Assembly: GCF_003003035.1 (NCBI RefSeq)
Contig: NZ_PVTS01000014.1
Span: forward strand, 62,001 to 126,000
DNA from: Marinilabilia salmonicolor
Lineage (GTDB): Bacteria; Bacteroidota; Bacteroidia; Bacteroidales; Marinilabiliaceae
Length of the DNA stretch: 64,000 bases
Direction of reading: 5' to 3'
The notes under the pieces are model-generated. The model did no database searches. It worked only from the letters and a program-made list of their open reading frames with translations, and was not told the origin of the DNA. The translations under genes and the position numbers were made by a program. This document shows, piece after piece, positions 50,701-59,545 of this stretch (position 1 is the first letter of the stretch; each line of letters starts with the position of its first letter).

Positions 50701-50895
50701 GTTGCCATCAATATCGGTAATTGTACCTCTGGTGGTTCCTTCTACAATGATATTCACTCCTGGCAGTGGTTGCCCGGTGTTGTCATTAACAGTTCCGCTT
50801 ATACTGACATTTTGTGCCAGTATGCTGATACTAAAACATAAAAAGAAGATAACAAAAGTTAGTGCTTCCTTCTTCAAATACTTCATTTTCTTCAT
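47761..50895 (-). CDS. SusC-like TonB-dependent oligosaccharide transporter
   Basis: This 1044-residue protein has a signal peptide ending SILAQ (start at 50895; an ATG three codons in is equally possible). A CarboxypepD_reg-like domain (about 30-105, SISGTVNDNTGQPLPGVNI) precedes a Ton-box-like EVVVVGYGTQRR, the plug (about 120-230, with SILKDASSAAIYGSRAANGV) and a 22-strand barrel ending in the aromatic terminus FGIKATF. It imports oligosaccharides across the outer membrane with the SusD partner downstream. Its promoter (51046-51111) carries the shared half-sites. Divergent from HTCS2. Confidence 0.96.
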   Translation of the reverse strand: MKKMKYLKKEALTFVIFFLCFSISILAQNVSISGTVNDNTGQPLPGVNIIVEGTTRGTITDIDGNYSLEAPSDGALVFNFIGFSSQTVPINGRTEIDVVLEPTDVSLSEVVVVGYGTQRRENLTGAVTDVRAERMQNKPVSSLTSALQGEAAGVSIVNSGGPGQEPNIRIRGIGSVNLSSSPLFVVDGMPVGSIEGLDPNSIQSVSILKDASSAAIYGSRAANGVLLITTKKGNRGGEITINVDASTGTQEMWKTLDLMNREQYMDFATEYLTNAGSDLPARFSNMNDHVYPGASQTFAETDTDWQDELFRSAPISKVNVDLTGGNDKFRFFTSYGFIDQEGIMVGTDYTRHSTTFNAEFKVNDFLTIGENVTGSYGIRNNEKESGGRTMIKHIVNQIPYIPASVPVGTEGYEHGYRTTSQVDDTDPENPLRIAEQDKNIYKRANIIGNAYAELSFTDWLTFKSVFGMEYTSDQTIIDSPKYKDDYNERVNHELEDNRYKFYSRIYTNQLTFDKSFNQHDINAVAVVEEQITTGSRLIGRGEHETNLLNQLDGTINQSVAGNLNETMLISYTGRINYSFADKYLLSASFRRDGSSKFAPGNKWGDFPGASIGWVLSKETFMQDIDLISNLKFRASYGKVGNNALGAYDWQSTINQNTWAVFNSNAENNPGAYYGKLPNEELEWEITTMQNFGFDLSLLDYSVTFSAEYFKREVDNLLLQKNLPASLGYIDNPWTNVGAMENSGFEFSAGYHKRDGNFQFSVMANLGTINNEVTDLDGKVYDQVAVTGDYGGGTITRTQEGHPVQGFYGYKVDGIFQSQNEIDALNQTALQQYNEGNVTKQVYQNEGTSPGDIKFKDLDGNGVINEEDRTVIGNFLPDFSYGLNFSGSYRNLDFSMQLQGVYGNDIYSGTKVLTQGMMRLFNSDVAVLDAWTPSNTNTDIPRAVNADPNNNARTSDRFIEDGSYMRIKNLTIGYNFSDNVLSGISGNSIKGLKLYVTAQNLLTLTDYYGYDPEIAHRGDNNMMNGADFGQYPQPRTFLFGIKATF

Positions 50896-51045
50896 AAACT
50901 TTAGGTTTAAAGAATTAGTAAGACAAAATATTTGATTTGAAGAGTTTTACGATCGATTGTGCTTTGTGAAGAGATTTTAAGGGTTTGTAGTTGGTATTAT
51001 TAAGCAGTCGTCAAAAAGCATCAACAAATCAAAAAAAATATTAAT

Positions 51046-51111
51046 CAAAAGTAACCTATACTTTAATTTTCCATTTTGGAATTCAGATATGATTATTAAG
51101 TATGTGGATAT
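51046..51111 (-). promoter_or_regulatory. Operator-promoter upstream of minus-strand SusC
   Basis: On the minus strand: ATATC (51107-51111), 16 nt, ATATC (51086-51090, context CATATCTGAATTC), 32 nt, -7 element TACTTTTG (51046-51053). Half-site spacing is 21 bp, two helical turns, typical of AraC-family direct repeats. The -33 position reads AAA, not TTG. The leader is about 150 nt. Confidence 0.78.
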
Positions 51112-51402
51112 TTTGATTTGGCTGTTTATCTTTGATTGTGTGTCATTTGAGTAAAATAGACGGAGCCGGAAATAGAGATGTTTATTGGTGGTTTGGGAAT
51201 GTTGTATTGTTTTTTTTTGTTAACGATTTGTGCCCGTAGCTGAATTCGAAATCATTATGACTGAAATCTATAATTTTGAGACCTTATGAAGGATGATTGT
51301 GAGCGTGTTGGCTGAAATATCGGGAAAGTCACTCTTGAATGTGGTTGGATAATCTGGTTGATTAAAATGAAAAGTAAAGATTACATTTAATTTAGGGTTT
51401 TA

Positions 51403-51433
51403 TTGATGATTAAAACAGAATTAAATACTTTTG
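51403..51433 (+). promoter_or_regulatory. HTCS2 promoter, basal type
   Basis: TTG at 51403-51405, 20 nt, TACTTTTG at 51426-51433. The upstream 45-50 nt (AAAAGTAAA..., TTTAATTTA, ATTGATxATT, ACAGAATTAAATACTTTTG) is conserved with the HTCS1 promoter. No ATATC half-sites. The leader is about 70 nt. Confidence 0.75.
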
Positions 51434-51502
51434 AGGTTGTCAATAGCTGTAATGATATTGAGGGAAGTATAAAATTTTTATATTAGAGAGAATTTTTTAT
51501 AG

Positions 51503-54500
51503 ATGAGAAAGAAACAAATGTTTAGAATACTATTAATAATCAATCTGATCTTTCTTTTGCAGGGAGTGGAATTTACAGCCATTTCACAAAATAAAGTCTT
51601 TTATAATGTTAATGATATCTATGACATCTCTATAAGGGGAGCCAATTCGGTATGTGAAGATGAAAAAGGATTTATCTGGGTTTCTTCGAAAGCAGGTGTT
51701 TACAGGTTTACGGAGGAAGATAAAAGACAGTATTTGTTACCATATGTAACTCCGGATGTAATTAGTGTGGATTTGCTCTACAGGAACTCTACACTGTATG
51801 CTTATACCAATAACGGTCAGTTTTTTCAATATGATCCTTTATTTGATCGTTTCGATCTGACTTTGGATATGCGAAGTGTGCTGAATAATAATTATCTGGT
51901 AGTTCAGAATACACTCATTGATGAAGACGGCACCTTTTTTATTGCCACCACATTTGGCTTGTATAAGTATTCCGGAAACAACGAACTCGATCTTCTGAGT
52001 GAGTCTGATCAGGAAGAGCATTTTGTAGAGTGGTATGATGAGGATTATTTCTTTCTGGGTCGCCCGGGAAGTCTGCATATTGTGGAGGCTGAATCAGGAA
52101 AAACAGAACTTTTACACACCTTTGAGAATCGTGCATCCATGCAAATGTCAATGCTTTATTTTGATAAAGCTACAGGCTACTTGTGGATTGGCACCAATTC
52201 AGGCGATGTATTTCTATATGATATTCGTTTTGATCGGTTAATGTCTGTTGAAATAAACAATTTTCCTAATCAGCCGGTTTTGGCTATTGAAGCCAACACA
52301 GATAGTACAATGTTGTTGGGTTTCGATGGTCAGGGTGTATGGGAATTGAATAAAAGAGGCACAGAAGTGCTGAATGTTTACAGGGAAGATGTGGATGATC
52401 AAAACTCGTTGGCAGGTAACGGGGTTTATGACATTTTTCTGGACAGACAGAATAGAGTCTGGATATGCACCTATAGCGGGGGAGTATCCTTTTATGAACA
52501 GACAGCTCGCACTGTAAAAGAGATAAAGCATCAGATCAATAATTCAAACTCTCTTGTAAACAATGTGGTGAATGATGTTTATGAGGATAGTGAAAATAAT
52601 ATATGGTTTGCCACCAATAATGGCATCAGCAAGTGGGATGTAGAAAGAGACAACTGGAGCACCTTTTTTGAGAATACCAGTGGAGAGGCAAGGGTATTTC
52701 TTTCCCTTTTTGAGGACAATCAGGGACGTATGTGGGCAGGAACCTGGGGGGCAGGTATATTTGTTTTTGATAGAGAGACGGGAAATGAGCTAATGCAACC
52801 CGGAGGCAAATCTGCTCAAAACGGCGATGTGGGAGATTTTATTTTTGATATTGCAGCTGGAAAGAGAGAGGATTTGTGGATTGGCGGGGTGGTGGAAGAC
52901 GTTGTTCGTTATGAAAGTGAGACAGGCAGGTATAGGCGTTATGGCTCTCAACCTGTTTATGTGCTTGAGCAGATTGATGAAGATCAAATCTTACTCGGTT
53001 GTTCTTACGGTTTGGTAATGATGAACACCGAGGAGGGGGGAATAAACGTTTTGCTCAATGGTTATATTATTCATGATTTTCTCATAGATAACGGACTTGT
53101 ATGGTGCGCTACCAGCGGAGGAGGGCTTGTAAGTTACAATCTTGAAAGCGGTGAAGCAGATCAATATACAGTAAGTGACGGCTTGTCAAGTAATTTTGTG
53201 AATAGTATTACCAGAGTAAATGAATATTACTGGCTTGGAACAGAAAGTGGCTTGTGTCGATTTTCAAAAGATACTGGGAAAATATCCAGTTTCTCATCTG
53301 TCCTGTCTCTTTCAAATGCCTCCTTCAATCAGGATGCAGGAGTTGTTTTATCAAGTGGGGAGCTATTGCTTGGAACGAATCAGGGAGGTCTGATGTTTAA
53401 TCCCGAAAACCTGGGGAATCAGGAAGTCGTTGGAGAGATCTTTATTCAAGACATTATTATTTCAGGAAGAACAATCAGAGACAGTGCGGTTTTTGATTTA
53501 AAAATACCTGTGGATAGCCTGAATGAAATAGTTCTTGCACACAATAGAAATACACTCACTTTTGAGTTGTTACCTGTAGGTGTGTCAGATCCTCAAGCCA
53601 GGATTTCCTGGAAGCTTGGAGGTATGGATGAAGATTGGAGCATGCCTGCCTCCAATCGGATGTTGACATTTGCCAATCTGCCTGGAGGTGAATATGAGCT
53701 GAAAGTCAGAATGCTTGACAGTTCTTTATCACAGATTATTGATGAACGCAGCCTGACCATTGTCATTGAGCCCCCATTCTGGAGAGCCTGGTGGTTTTAT
53801 TCCATGGCAATACTTTTAATTGTAGGTGTGTTCTATTTTTTCTTTCGTTATCACATCAATTTAATTCAACAGATACATTTTCAGGAGAAGATAAGGTTTT
53901 TTACCAATACAGCTCATGAATTAAGAACGTCGCTTACATTGATTAGCGGGCCGGTTGAAGCAATTGAGGATGAGACAGGTCTTTCCGAGAAAGGACGGTA
54001 TTTTTTGGCATTGGCCAATGATCAGATAAAGAATCTTCTAAAAGTAGCCACTCAGCTGCTTGACTTTCAGAAGGTGGACAAAGGGAAAGCGCGGCTGCAC
54101 CTGAAGATGGTAGATGTGGTGCGGTTTATTGAGCAAAGAGTTTTGATGTTTGAATCTTATGGCAAAAGGAAAAGCATTTTATTGAATTTTAGCTCTGATC
54201 AGAAGGAACTTTTAACCGGTGTTGATGTGGAGATGTTGGAGAAGATTGTTGACAATTTACTGTCCAACGCCATTAAATATTCTCATGAGGGAGACCAGGT
54301 GGACATCCGTATTAGCCAGGTCAGAAAAAACTGGATTCTGAGTGTGGCTGATCATGGAATTGGAATTAGCATGAAAGGACAAAAGCAGCTTTTCAGGGAA
54401 TTTTATAGGAGTGAAAATGCGGTTAATTCAGAGGTGGTTGGTTCCGGTATCGGTCTCTTAATGGTCAAGAATTATGTAAAAATGCATGGAGGTAAGATAT

Positions 54501-55429
54501 TTGTGGAAAGCCGTGAAAATGAAGGTTCCGTCTTTAAGGTTAATATTCCTGTTAGAGAATTGGGCCAGGAGGTGGTGGAAACCTCAAATGAAAAGTCTGT
54601 TTTTCATGGAGCTGAGTCATTGTATGATAAAGATCTGGTTGTACCGGGCAATGAGGGAGTGGAAAAAAATGACCAAATGAATGTTCTGGTTGTTGAAGAC
54701 AATGAAAAATTAAGAGCTTTTCTTCAGGTTTCACTTGGAGATTATTTTAACGTATTTGAAGCTGCCAACGGAAAAGAGGGTCTTGACAAAGCATCTGAAA
54801 ACATCCCTGATTTAATCGTTTCGGATATTATGATGCCTGAAATGGATGGATTTGAGATGTGTAAAATATTAAAGAGTCAATATGAAACAGCTCATATTCC
54901 AATTGTACTACTGACCGCTTTAACAGATAAAGCTGTTGAACTGCAAGGATTGGGGCTGGGGGCAGATGCCTATCTTACCAAGCCTTTTGATATTAATTTG
55001 TTGCTGGGGAGAATTAAAACCATACTCACAAACCGGCGAATAGTGAGGGAGAAGGCTTTGAGGTTACTGGAGAACGACCATTCTGCTCCCTTAACTGAAA
55101 ATGAACTGAATGATTTGTTTGTTAAAAAAGCTTATGAGGTGGTAAACAACAATATTTCAAACTCTTCGTTTGGGAAGGCTGAATTTGCATCGGAGCTAAA
55201 TGTTAGTTCTTCATTGTTATACAAAAAAATGAAAGCTCTGACAGATCAATCACCTTCCGATTTTATTAGAACCGTCAGGTTACATTATTCATGTGAGCTC
55301 CTTAAAACTGGTGACTACTCAGTTACCGAAGTTAGTGAGAAGTGCGGCTTTGCCAGCGTTTCCTATTTTAGTACAGTGTTTAAGGCTTTTTATAAAAAAT
55401 CTCCAACTGAGTTTATTGATAATAAATAA
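51503..55429 (+). CDS. Hybrid two-component system regulator (HTCS2)
   Basis: This 1308-residue HTCS has a signal-type N-terminus, Reg_prop propeller sensor (about 30-690), Y_Y_Y domain (about 695-755), and membrane segment (about 757-782). The kinase has His805 in TAHELRTSLT and an HATPase with VGSGIGL. The receiver has Asp1108 in IVSDIMMPEMDG, and a C-terminal AraC HTH completes the chain. It is collinear with HTCS1 throughout, with long identical stretches in sensor (DGLSSNFVNSITRV) and DNA-binding parts (LTDQSPSDFIR), so the two arose by duplication together with their promoters. Similar HTH sequences suggest overlapping operators. It lies between the two SusC operons. All catalytic residues are intact. 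Confidence 0.96.
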   Translation: MRKKQMFRILLIINLIFLLQGVEFTAISQNKVFYNVNDIYDISIRGANSVCEDEKGFIWVSSKAGVYRFTEEDKRQYLLPYVTPDVISVDLLYRNSTLYAYTNNGQFFQYDPLFDRFDLTLDMRSVLNNNYLVVQNTLIDEDGTFFIATTFGLYKYSGNNELDLLSESDQEEHFVEWYDEDYFFLGRPGSLHIVEAESGKTELLHTFENRASMQMSMLYFDKATGYLWIGTNSGDVFLYDIRFDRLMSVEINNFPNQPVLAIEANTDSTMLLGFDGQGVWELNKRGTEVLNVYREDVDDQNSLAGNGVYDIFLDRQNRVWICTYSGGVSFYEQTARTVKEIKHQINNSNSLVNNVVNDVYEDSENNIWFATNNGISKWDVERDNWSTFFENTSGEARVFLSLFEDNQGRMWAGTWGAGIFVFDRETGNELMQPGGKSAQNGDVGDFIFDIAAGKREDLWIGGVVEDVVRYESETGRYRRYGSQPVYVLEQIDEDQILLGCSYGLVMMNTEEGGINVLLNGYIIHDFLIDNGLVWCATSGGGLVSYNLESGEADQYTVSDGLSSNFVNSITRVNEYYWLGTESGLCRFSKDTGKISSFSSVLSLSNASFNQDAGVVLSSGELLLGTNQGGLMFNPENLGNQEVVGEIFIQDIIISGRTIRDSAVFDLKIPVDSLNEIVLAHNRNTLTFELLPVGVSDPQARISWKLGGMDEDWSMPASNRMLTFANLPGGEYELKVRMLDSSLSQIIDERSLTIVIEPPFWRAWWFYSMAILLIVGVFYFFFRYHINLIQQIHFQEKIRFFTNTAHELRTSLTLISGPVEAIEDETGLSEKGRYFLALANDQIKNLLKVATQLLDFQKVDKGKARLHLKMVDVVRFIEQRVLMFESYGKRKSILLNFSSDQKELLTGVDVEMLEKIVDNLLSNAIKYSHEGDQVDIRISQVRKNWILSVADHGIGISMKGQKQLFREFYRSENAVNSEVVGSGIGLLMVKNYVKMHGGKIFVESRENEGSVFKVNIPVRELGQEVVETSNEKSVFHGAESLYDKDLVVPGNEGVEKNDQMNVLVVEDNEKLRAFLQVSLGDYFNVFEAANGKEGLDKASENIPDLIVSDIMMPEMDGFEMCKILKSQYETAHIPIVLLTALTDKAVELQGLGLGADAYLTKPFDINLLLGRIKTILTNRRIVREKALRLLENDHSAPLTENELNDLFVKKAYEVVNNNISNSSFGKAEFASELNVSSSLLYKKMKALTDQSPSDFIRTVRLHYSCELLKTGDYSVTEVSEKCGFASVSYFSTVFKAFYKKSPTEFIDNK

Positions 55430-56068
55430 ACAAGTGGTTTTACAATATCATTTGTTTTAGTATCTAAATTTTTTTATAGCTCCCGGTGATTGCTAAATCA
55501 TCTTGGCATTGATGTATTGGGCCTATTGGCAAATGAACTGTTTTGTCTGTGGATACCGCGAGTTTATGATTAAAAAATCCAACTGCGATGTGAGCTTTCA
55601 GGCTTTATTAATGCAAGGATTATGTCCCTTTTCTTTAATTAAATCATGAGAATCGGATCTTATGCTTGAGCCTGAAATAAATTCTTGCCCCGTCCGGATT
55701 ATCTTATTCATTTCTTCTTTTGTTTGTCTCTTCTCTTAATTCAAAGTAGAAAAAATTGAATGTTGGTGTAAAAAATGAGATGCTATTTATCGTTTTGTTT
55801 ACAATTCTTAAAGGGGTTTTTGTGAAAATTGATCTTCAGCTTTTATTCTTATCTCCTGTTTTTTGGGGCAATTATTTCAAATCTCATTTTTAGGTTTTAG
55901 ATATACTGGATTGTTCTATGATGTGTTAAATGAGGCTGTTGTAGTTCTGGGTGTCTGAAAATTAAAATTGACAATCTTGCTGGATGGGCCCCATTTATGG
56001 CAAACTGTAATTTCGTTTTTTCTGTTTGGAAGTGTTGTTAATATTTTGATATACAGATTGTAAGGTGT

Positions 56069-56135
56069 TATATCTTAAATTTAAAATTGTATATCTCAAA
56101 TTGAAACAGGTGGAAACCCGAGTCTCTTACTTTTG
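56069..56135 (+). promoter_or_regulatory. Operator-promoter upstream of plus-strand SusC
   Basis: Two 13-bp direct repeats, TATATCTTAAATT (56069-56081) and TATATCTCAAATT (56090-56102), differ at one base and are 21 bp apart. The -7 element TACTTTTG is at 56128-56135. From each ATATC the distances are identical to those at 51046-51111. The -33 position reads AAC, not TTG. It is the best-preserved copy of the operator in the window. Confidence 0.82.
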
Positions 56136-56239
56136 TTGTGAAATGTTTTCAAGTGTTAACACTCTATCTTGTGTAGTATAGAACAGAACAGATTTATATG
56201 AATTGTAAAAAGAAGAAAGTTTAACCTAAAAAATAGACC

Positions 56240-56347
56240 ATGAAAAAACGAAGCAGATCTGATGGAAAACCTAAGAAACATTTAGTCTGGGAAATGGAAG
56301 TGACCAGAGTAAATCAGGTTAAGTTGAAAAATAGAAATTGTAAATGA
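56240..56347 (+). CDS. Possible 35-residue leader ORF
   Basis: An ATG at 56240 opens a 35-codon frame (starts MKKRSRSDGKPKKHLVW) rich in Lys/Arg that stops 18 nt before the SusC start, inside the predicted mRNA leader. It has no signal peptide or domain. It could be a translated leader coupling translation to SusC, or chance; the MKK- start resembles that of SusC itself, so a duplicated start region is another option. Confidence 0.3.
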   Translation: MKKRSRSDGKPKKHLVWEMEVTRVNQVKLKNRNCK

Positions 56348-56365
56348 TAATAAACCAAAATTACA

Positions 56366-59300
56366 ATGAAAAAAAGTAATGAAAATGTGTATCGGGCAAA
56401 CCCTTTGTCACAAAGCCTTTGGAGCTTCAATTTGCGAAGGGTTGTTTTCCTGATGATGTTTTGTCTGAGTCTTGGAGTATTCTCTCAGAATATGAAGACT
56501 GTAAGTGGTGTTGTTCTCGATGCTCAGGGAGAGACTGTTCCCGGAGCTACCGTAGTTGTAAAGGGAAGCACTTCGTATGGTAGTGTTACGGACATGCAGG
56601 GGCGGTTTAGTCTGAATATTCCGCAGGATGCAAATGTGTTGGTTGTATCTTTTGTTGGGATGAAGACGCAGGAGATTGATGTTAGTGCACAATCTACTGT
56701 TACCGTAAACCTGGAAAGTGATGCAATTGCCCTTGACGATGTTGTCGTAGTTGGTTACGGACAACAGAAAAAAGCTAGTATTGTGGGCTCTATCACCCAG
56801 ACAACCGGAGAAGTTCTGGAACGATCCGGTGGAACATCCAGCGTGGGGGCAGCCCTAACGGGTAATCTCCCGGGTGTGATTACCATGTCAAGTTCAGGTA
56901 TGCCTGGTGAGGAGGATCCTCAGATATTAATTCGTTCGGCGAGTTCATGGAATAATAGTGAACCGTTAGTCCTAGTTGATGGAATTGAACGCCCGTTAGG
57001 AAGTGTGGATATTAACTCCGTTGAAAATATTTCTGTGTTAAAAGATGCCTCTGCAACAGCAGTTTATGGAGTAAAAGGGGCTAATGGAGTGATACTGGTA
57101 ACGACTAAGCGTGGTAAAAAGGGAAAAGCTCTTATCGAAGTCGGTGGAGATGTAACCCTCAAGGTTCCTTCAAAATTACCTAATAAGCTGGATTCCTATG
57201 GTGCTTTGACCGCCAGAAACAGAGCAGTAGAGCATGAATTGGGAGTGAATCCTGATTCGTGGGATTATATGACACCTCCATCTGTTATTGAAAATTATCG
57301 TAATCAAACAACTGTTGCTCAAAGAGAGCGCTATCCTAATGTTGACTGGCAGGATGCGATATTTAAGGATTATGCCATGTCGTACAATGCAAATCTTGGG
57401 GTTAGCGGAGGTACCGATTTTGTGAAGTATTATGCAGCAGCTGACTTTGTTCATGAAGGGGATATTTTTAAACTCTGGGAAAATGGACGTAATTATGAAT
57501 CAGGATATGGCTATAATCGTTTGAATGTAAGAAGTAATCTTGATTTTCAAATAACCAACAGTACAGTATTTAAAGTGAATATCGCAGGTTCTAACGGAGA
57601 GAAGAAAAGCCCGTGGGACCAGAATACTGATGATGAATGGGCCATTGCACAACGGTGGGCCGGTGCTTACAATATTGCTCCAGATGTATTTCTTCCTAAA
57701 TATTCGGATGGAGCCTGGGGGTTCTATCCCGATATTTCTAATGTGAGCAATTCTGCGTCTAATCTGGCCAACGCTGGTAAAATGACTACCACTACAACCA
57801 GAATCAATACGGATTTTACTCTGGAACAGGAGTTGGATTTTGTTACCGAAGGATTAAATTTCAAAGGGCTTATTGCCTGGGATAATACCTTTGTTGAAAC
57901 AGAAAGAGGGGTTAATGATTTGTTCAATGATCCTCGTTTTAAGTGGATTGATCCCGATACAGGTGCTGAGTATTTCAAGCAGGATTTTGAAGCCAATAAT
58001 AAATTTGATTACATGCAGCCTGTTTTATGGAATTCTGAAGCTGGAACTGCCAACCTGACTAAGCAGAAAGTATATTATCAACTGCAATTAGATTGGGCTC
58101 GCAGTTTTGGGAATCATAATGTTACAGGAATGGGTGTTTTCACCAGGGAAGAAAATACAACCGAAGGTTTTGGATATATTCCTATTAAACGGGAAGACTG
58201 GGCTTTTAGAGCTACCTATGATTATAATTCGAAGTACTTTTTAGAGGTTAACGGTGCTTATAATGGTTCCGATATGTTCGGAGTTGAGAATCGGTTTTCC
58301 TTTTTTAGTTCAGGCGCCTTGGGCTGGATGATTTCAGAAGAATCTTTCATGCAATCTATCGAGTTTCTTGATATGTTGAAATTGAGAGCTTCCTATGGTG
58401 AAATTGGAGATGATGGATTTAGTCAGAGTGCTGAAGCCTTAGGGCTTTATAGAACGATATGGGCTTATGGTGGCGTTACGACCATGGATTTAAATCAGGG
58501 AGAAAGCCCTTATACCTGGTATCGTGAGTCAGCTTTAGGGAACCCTGATGTGCAGTGGGAAACAGTTAAGAAACTCAATTTTGGAGCCGACTTTGCTGTT
58601 TTAAAAGGACTCTTGGCTGGTAGTGTTGATGTCTTTCAGGATAAACGTGAGAATGTTCTGATTTATGGAGAAGACCGTTCGGTACCTTCATATTTTGGTG
58701 CTAATCCTCCGGCTGCCAACCTTGGAGAGGTTCATGTGAATGGATATGAAGCTGAATTGCGAATCAATAAAGTATTGCCTAATAAGCTTCGTTTGTGGTC
58801 CAATATAAGCTGGACACATGCTGAAAATGAGGTGATACAAACAGAAGAGCCCGAGCTTCTACCCGATTATCAAAAGGATACAGGGTATAGCATCGGTCAG
58901 AACAGATCTTATATAGATGCAGGCTTTGTAAATACTTATGATGAACTGTATGCTACTACTCCTCATGATACCAATGATGAATACAAATTGGTAGGTGATT
59001 ATAAAATCGTTGATTTTAATGGAGATGGAGTGATTGATAATGAGGATCAGGTTCCTTATGGATATTCCAATTCACCGCAAAACACATATAATTTAGCCGC
59101 CGGTTTTGAATGGAAGGGATTCAGTGGTTTTGTTCAGTTCTACGGTGTAAATAATGTTACGCGGTATGTTCCGCTCAATAGTTTCGGAAGTCAGCTGAAC
59201 AACGTATATGATATTGGCACATGGTGGTCTCAGGATACCCAGGATGCAGATCTTGTTGTACCTCGCTGGCTGTCAACTCCCAGCTACCATTCCGGAACTC

Positions 59301-59542
59301 AGTTCTTGTTCGATGGATCCTATGTCAGACTGAAGAATGCGGAGATAGCTTATACTTTCGATAACCAAGGCTGGATTAAGCGAATTGGTTTTCAGTCGTT
59401 GAAACTTTTTGTTAACGGAAATAATTTATGGGTATGGTCGGATATGCCTGATGACCGGGAGTCGAATTTTGCCGGCGCAGGAGGTCAGGGTGCTTATCCA
59501 ATGATGAGAAGATACAATTTTGGAGTAAAAATAACCTTGTAA
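56366..59542 (+). CDS. SusC-like TonB-dependent transporter (xusA-like position)
   Basis: This 1058-residue protein has a signal peptide ending GVFSQ after a longer than usual N-region. The CarboxypepD_reg-like domain (about 43-118, VSGVVLDAQGETVPGATV), Ton-box region DDVVVVGYGQQKK, plug (with NISVLKDASATAVYGVKGANGV) and barrel ending FGVKITL are all present. Operon order SusC-SusD-SusC with a nearby HTCS matches the xus core reported for xylan-using Prevotella and Bacteroides, so a xylo-oligosaccharide transporter is likely. Followed after 3 nt by SusD. Confidence 0.95.
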   Translation: MKKSNENVYRANPLSQSLWSFNLRRVVFLMMFCLSLGVFSQNMKTVSGVVLDAQGETVPGATVVVKGSTSYGSVTDMQGRFSLNIPQDANVLVVSFVGMKTQEIDVSAQSTVTVNLESDAIALDDVVVVGYGQQKKASIVGSITQTTGEVLERSGGTSSVGAALTGNLPGVITMSSSGMPGEEDPQILIRSASSWNNSEPLVLVDGIERPLGSVDINSVENISVLKDASATAVYGVKGANGVILVTTKRGKKGKALIEVGGDVTLKVPSKLPNKLDSYGALTARNRAVEHELGVNPDSWDYMTPPSVIENYRNQTTVAQRERYPNVDWQDAIFKDYAMSYNANLGVSGGTDFVKYYAAADFVHEGDIFKLWENGRNYESGYGYNRLNVRSNLDFQITNSTVFKVNIAGSNGEKKSPWDQNTDDEWAIAQRWAGAYNIAPDVFLPKYSDGAWGFYPDISNVSNSASNLANAGKMTTTTTRINTDFTLEQELDFVTEGLNFKGLIAWDNTFVETERGVNDLFNDPRFKWIDPDTGAEYFKQDFEANNKFDYMQPVLWNSEAGTANLTKQKVYYQLQLDWARSFGNHNVTGMGVFTREENTTEGFGYIPIKREDWAFRATYDYNSKYFLEVNGAYNGSDMFGVENRFSFFSSGALGWMISEESFMQSIEFLDMLKLRASYGEIGDDGFSQSAEALGLYRTIWAYGGVTTMDLNQGESPYTWYRESALGNPDVQWETVKKLNFGADFAVLKGLLAGSVDVFQDKRENVLIYGEDRSVPSYFGANPPAANLGEVHVNGYEAELRINKVLPNKLRLWSNISWTHAENEVIQTEEPELLPDYQKDTGYSIGQNRSYIDAGFVNTYDELYATTPHDTNDEYKLVGDYKIVDFNGDGVIDNEDQVPYGYSNSPQNTYNLAAGFEWKGFSGFVQFYGVNNVTRYVPLNSFGSQLNNVYDIGTWWSQDTQDADLVVPRWLSTPSYHSGTQFLFDGSYVRLKNAEIAYTFDNQGWIKRIGFQSLKLFVNGNNLWVWSDMPDDRESNFAGAGGQGAYPMMRRYNFGVKITL

Positions 59543-59545
59543 AAT

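Larger units (their letters stand above)
50896..51502. other. 607-nt divergent regulatory region between SusC and HTCS2
   Basis: It contains the SusC operator-promoter (51046-51111) and HTCS2 basal promoter (51403-51433). Between them (about 51112-51400) I see AT-rich sequence with no gene or clear repeat. Confidence 0.65.
55430..56365. other. 936-nt intergenic region before plus-strand SusC operon
   Basis: From about 55430 to 56060 I see AT-rich sequence without a gene, repeat or clear terminator. The last 300 nt hold the operator-promoter (56069-56135) and a leader of about 230 nt with a 35-codon ORF (56240-56347). Confidence 0.6.
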
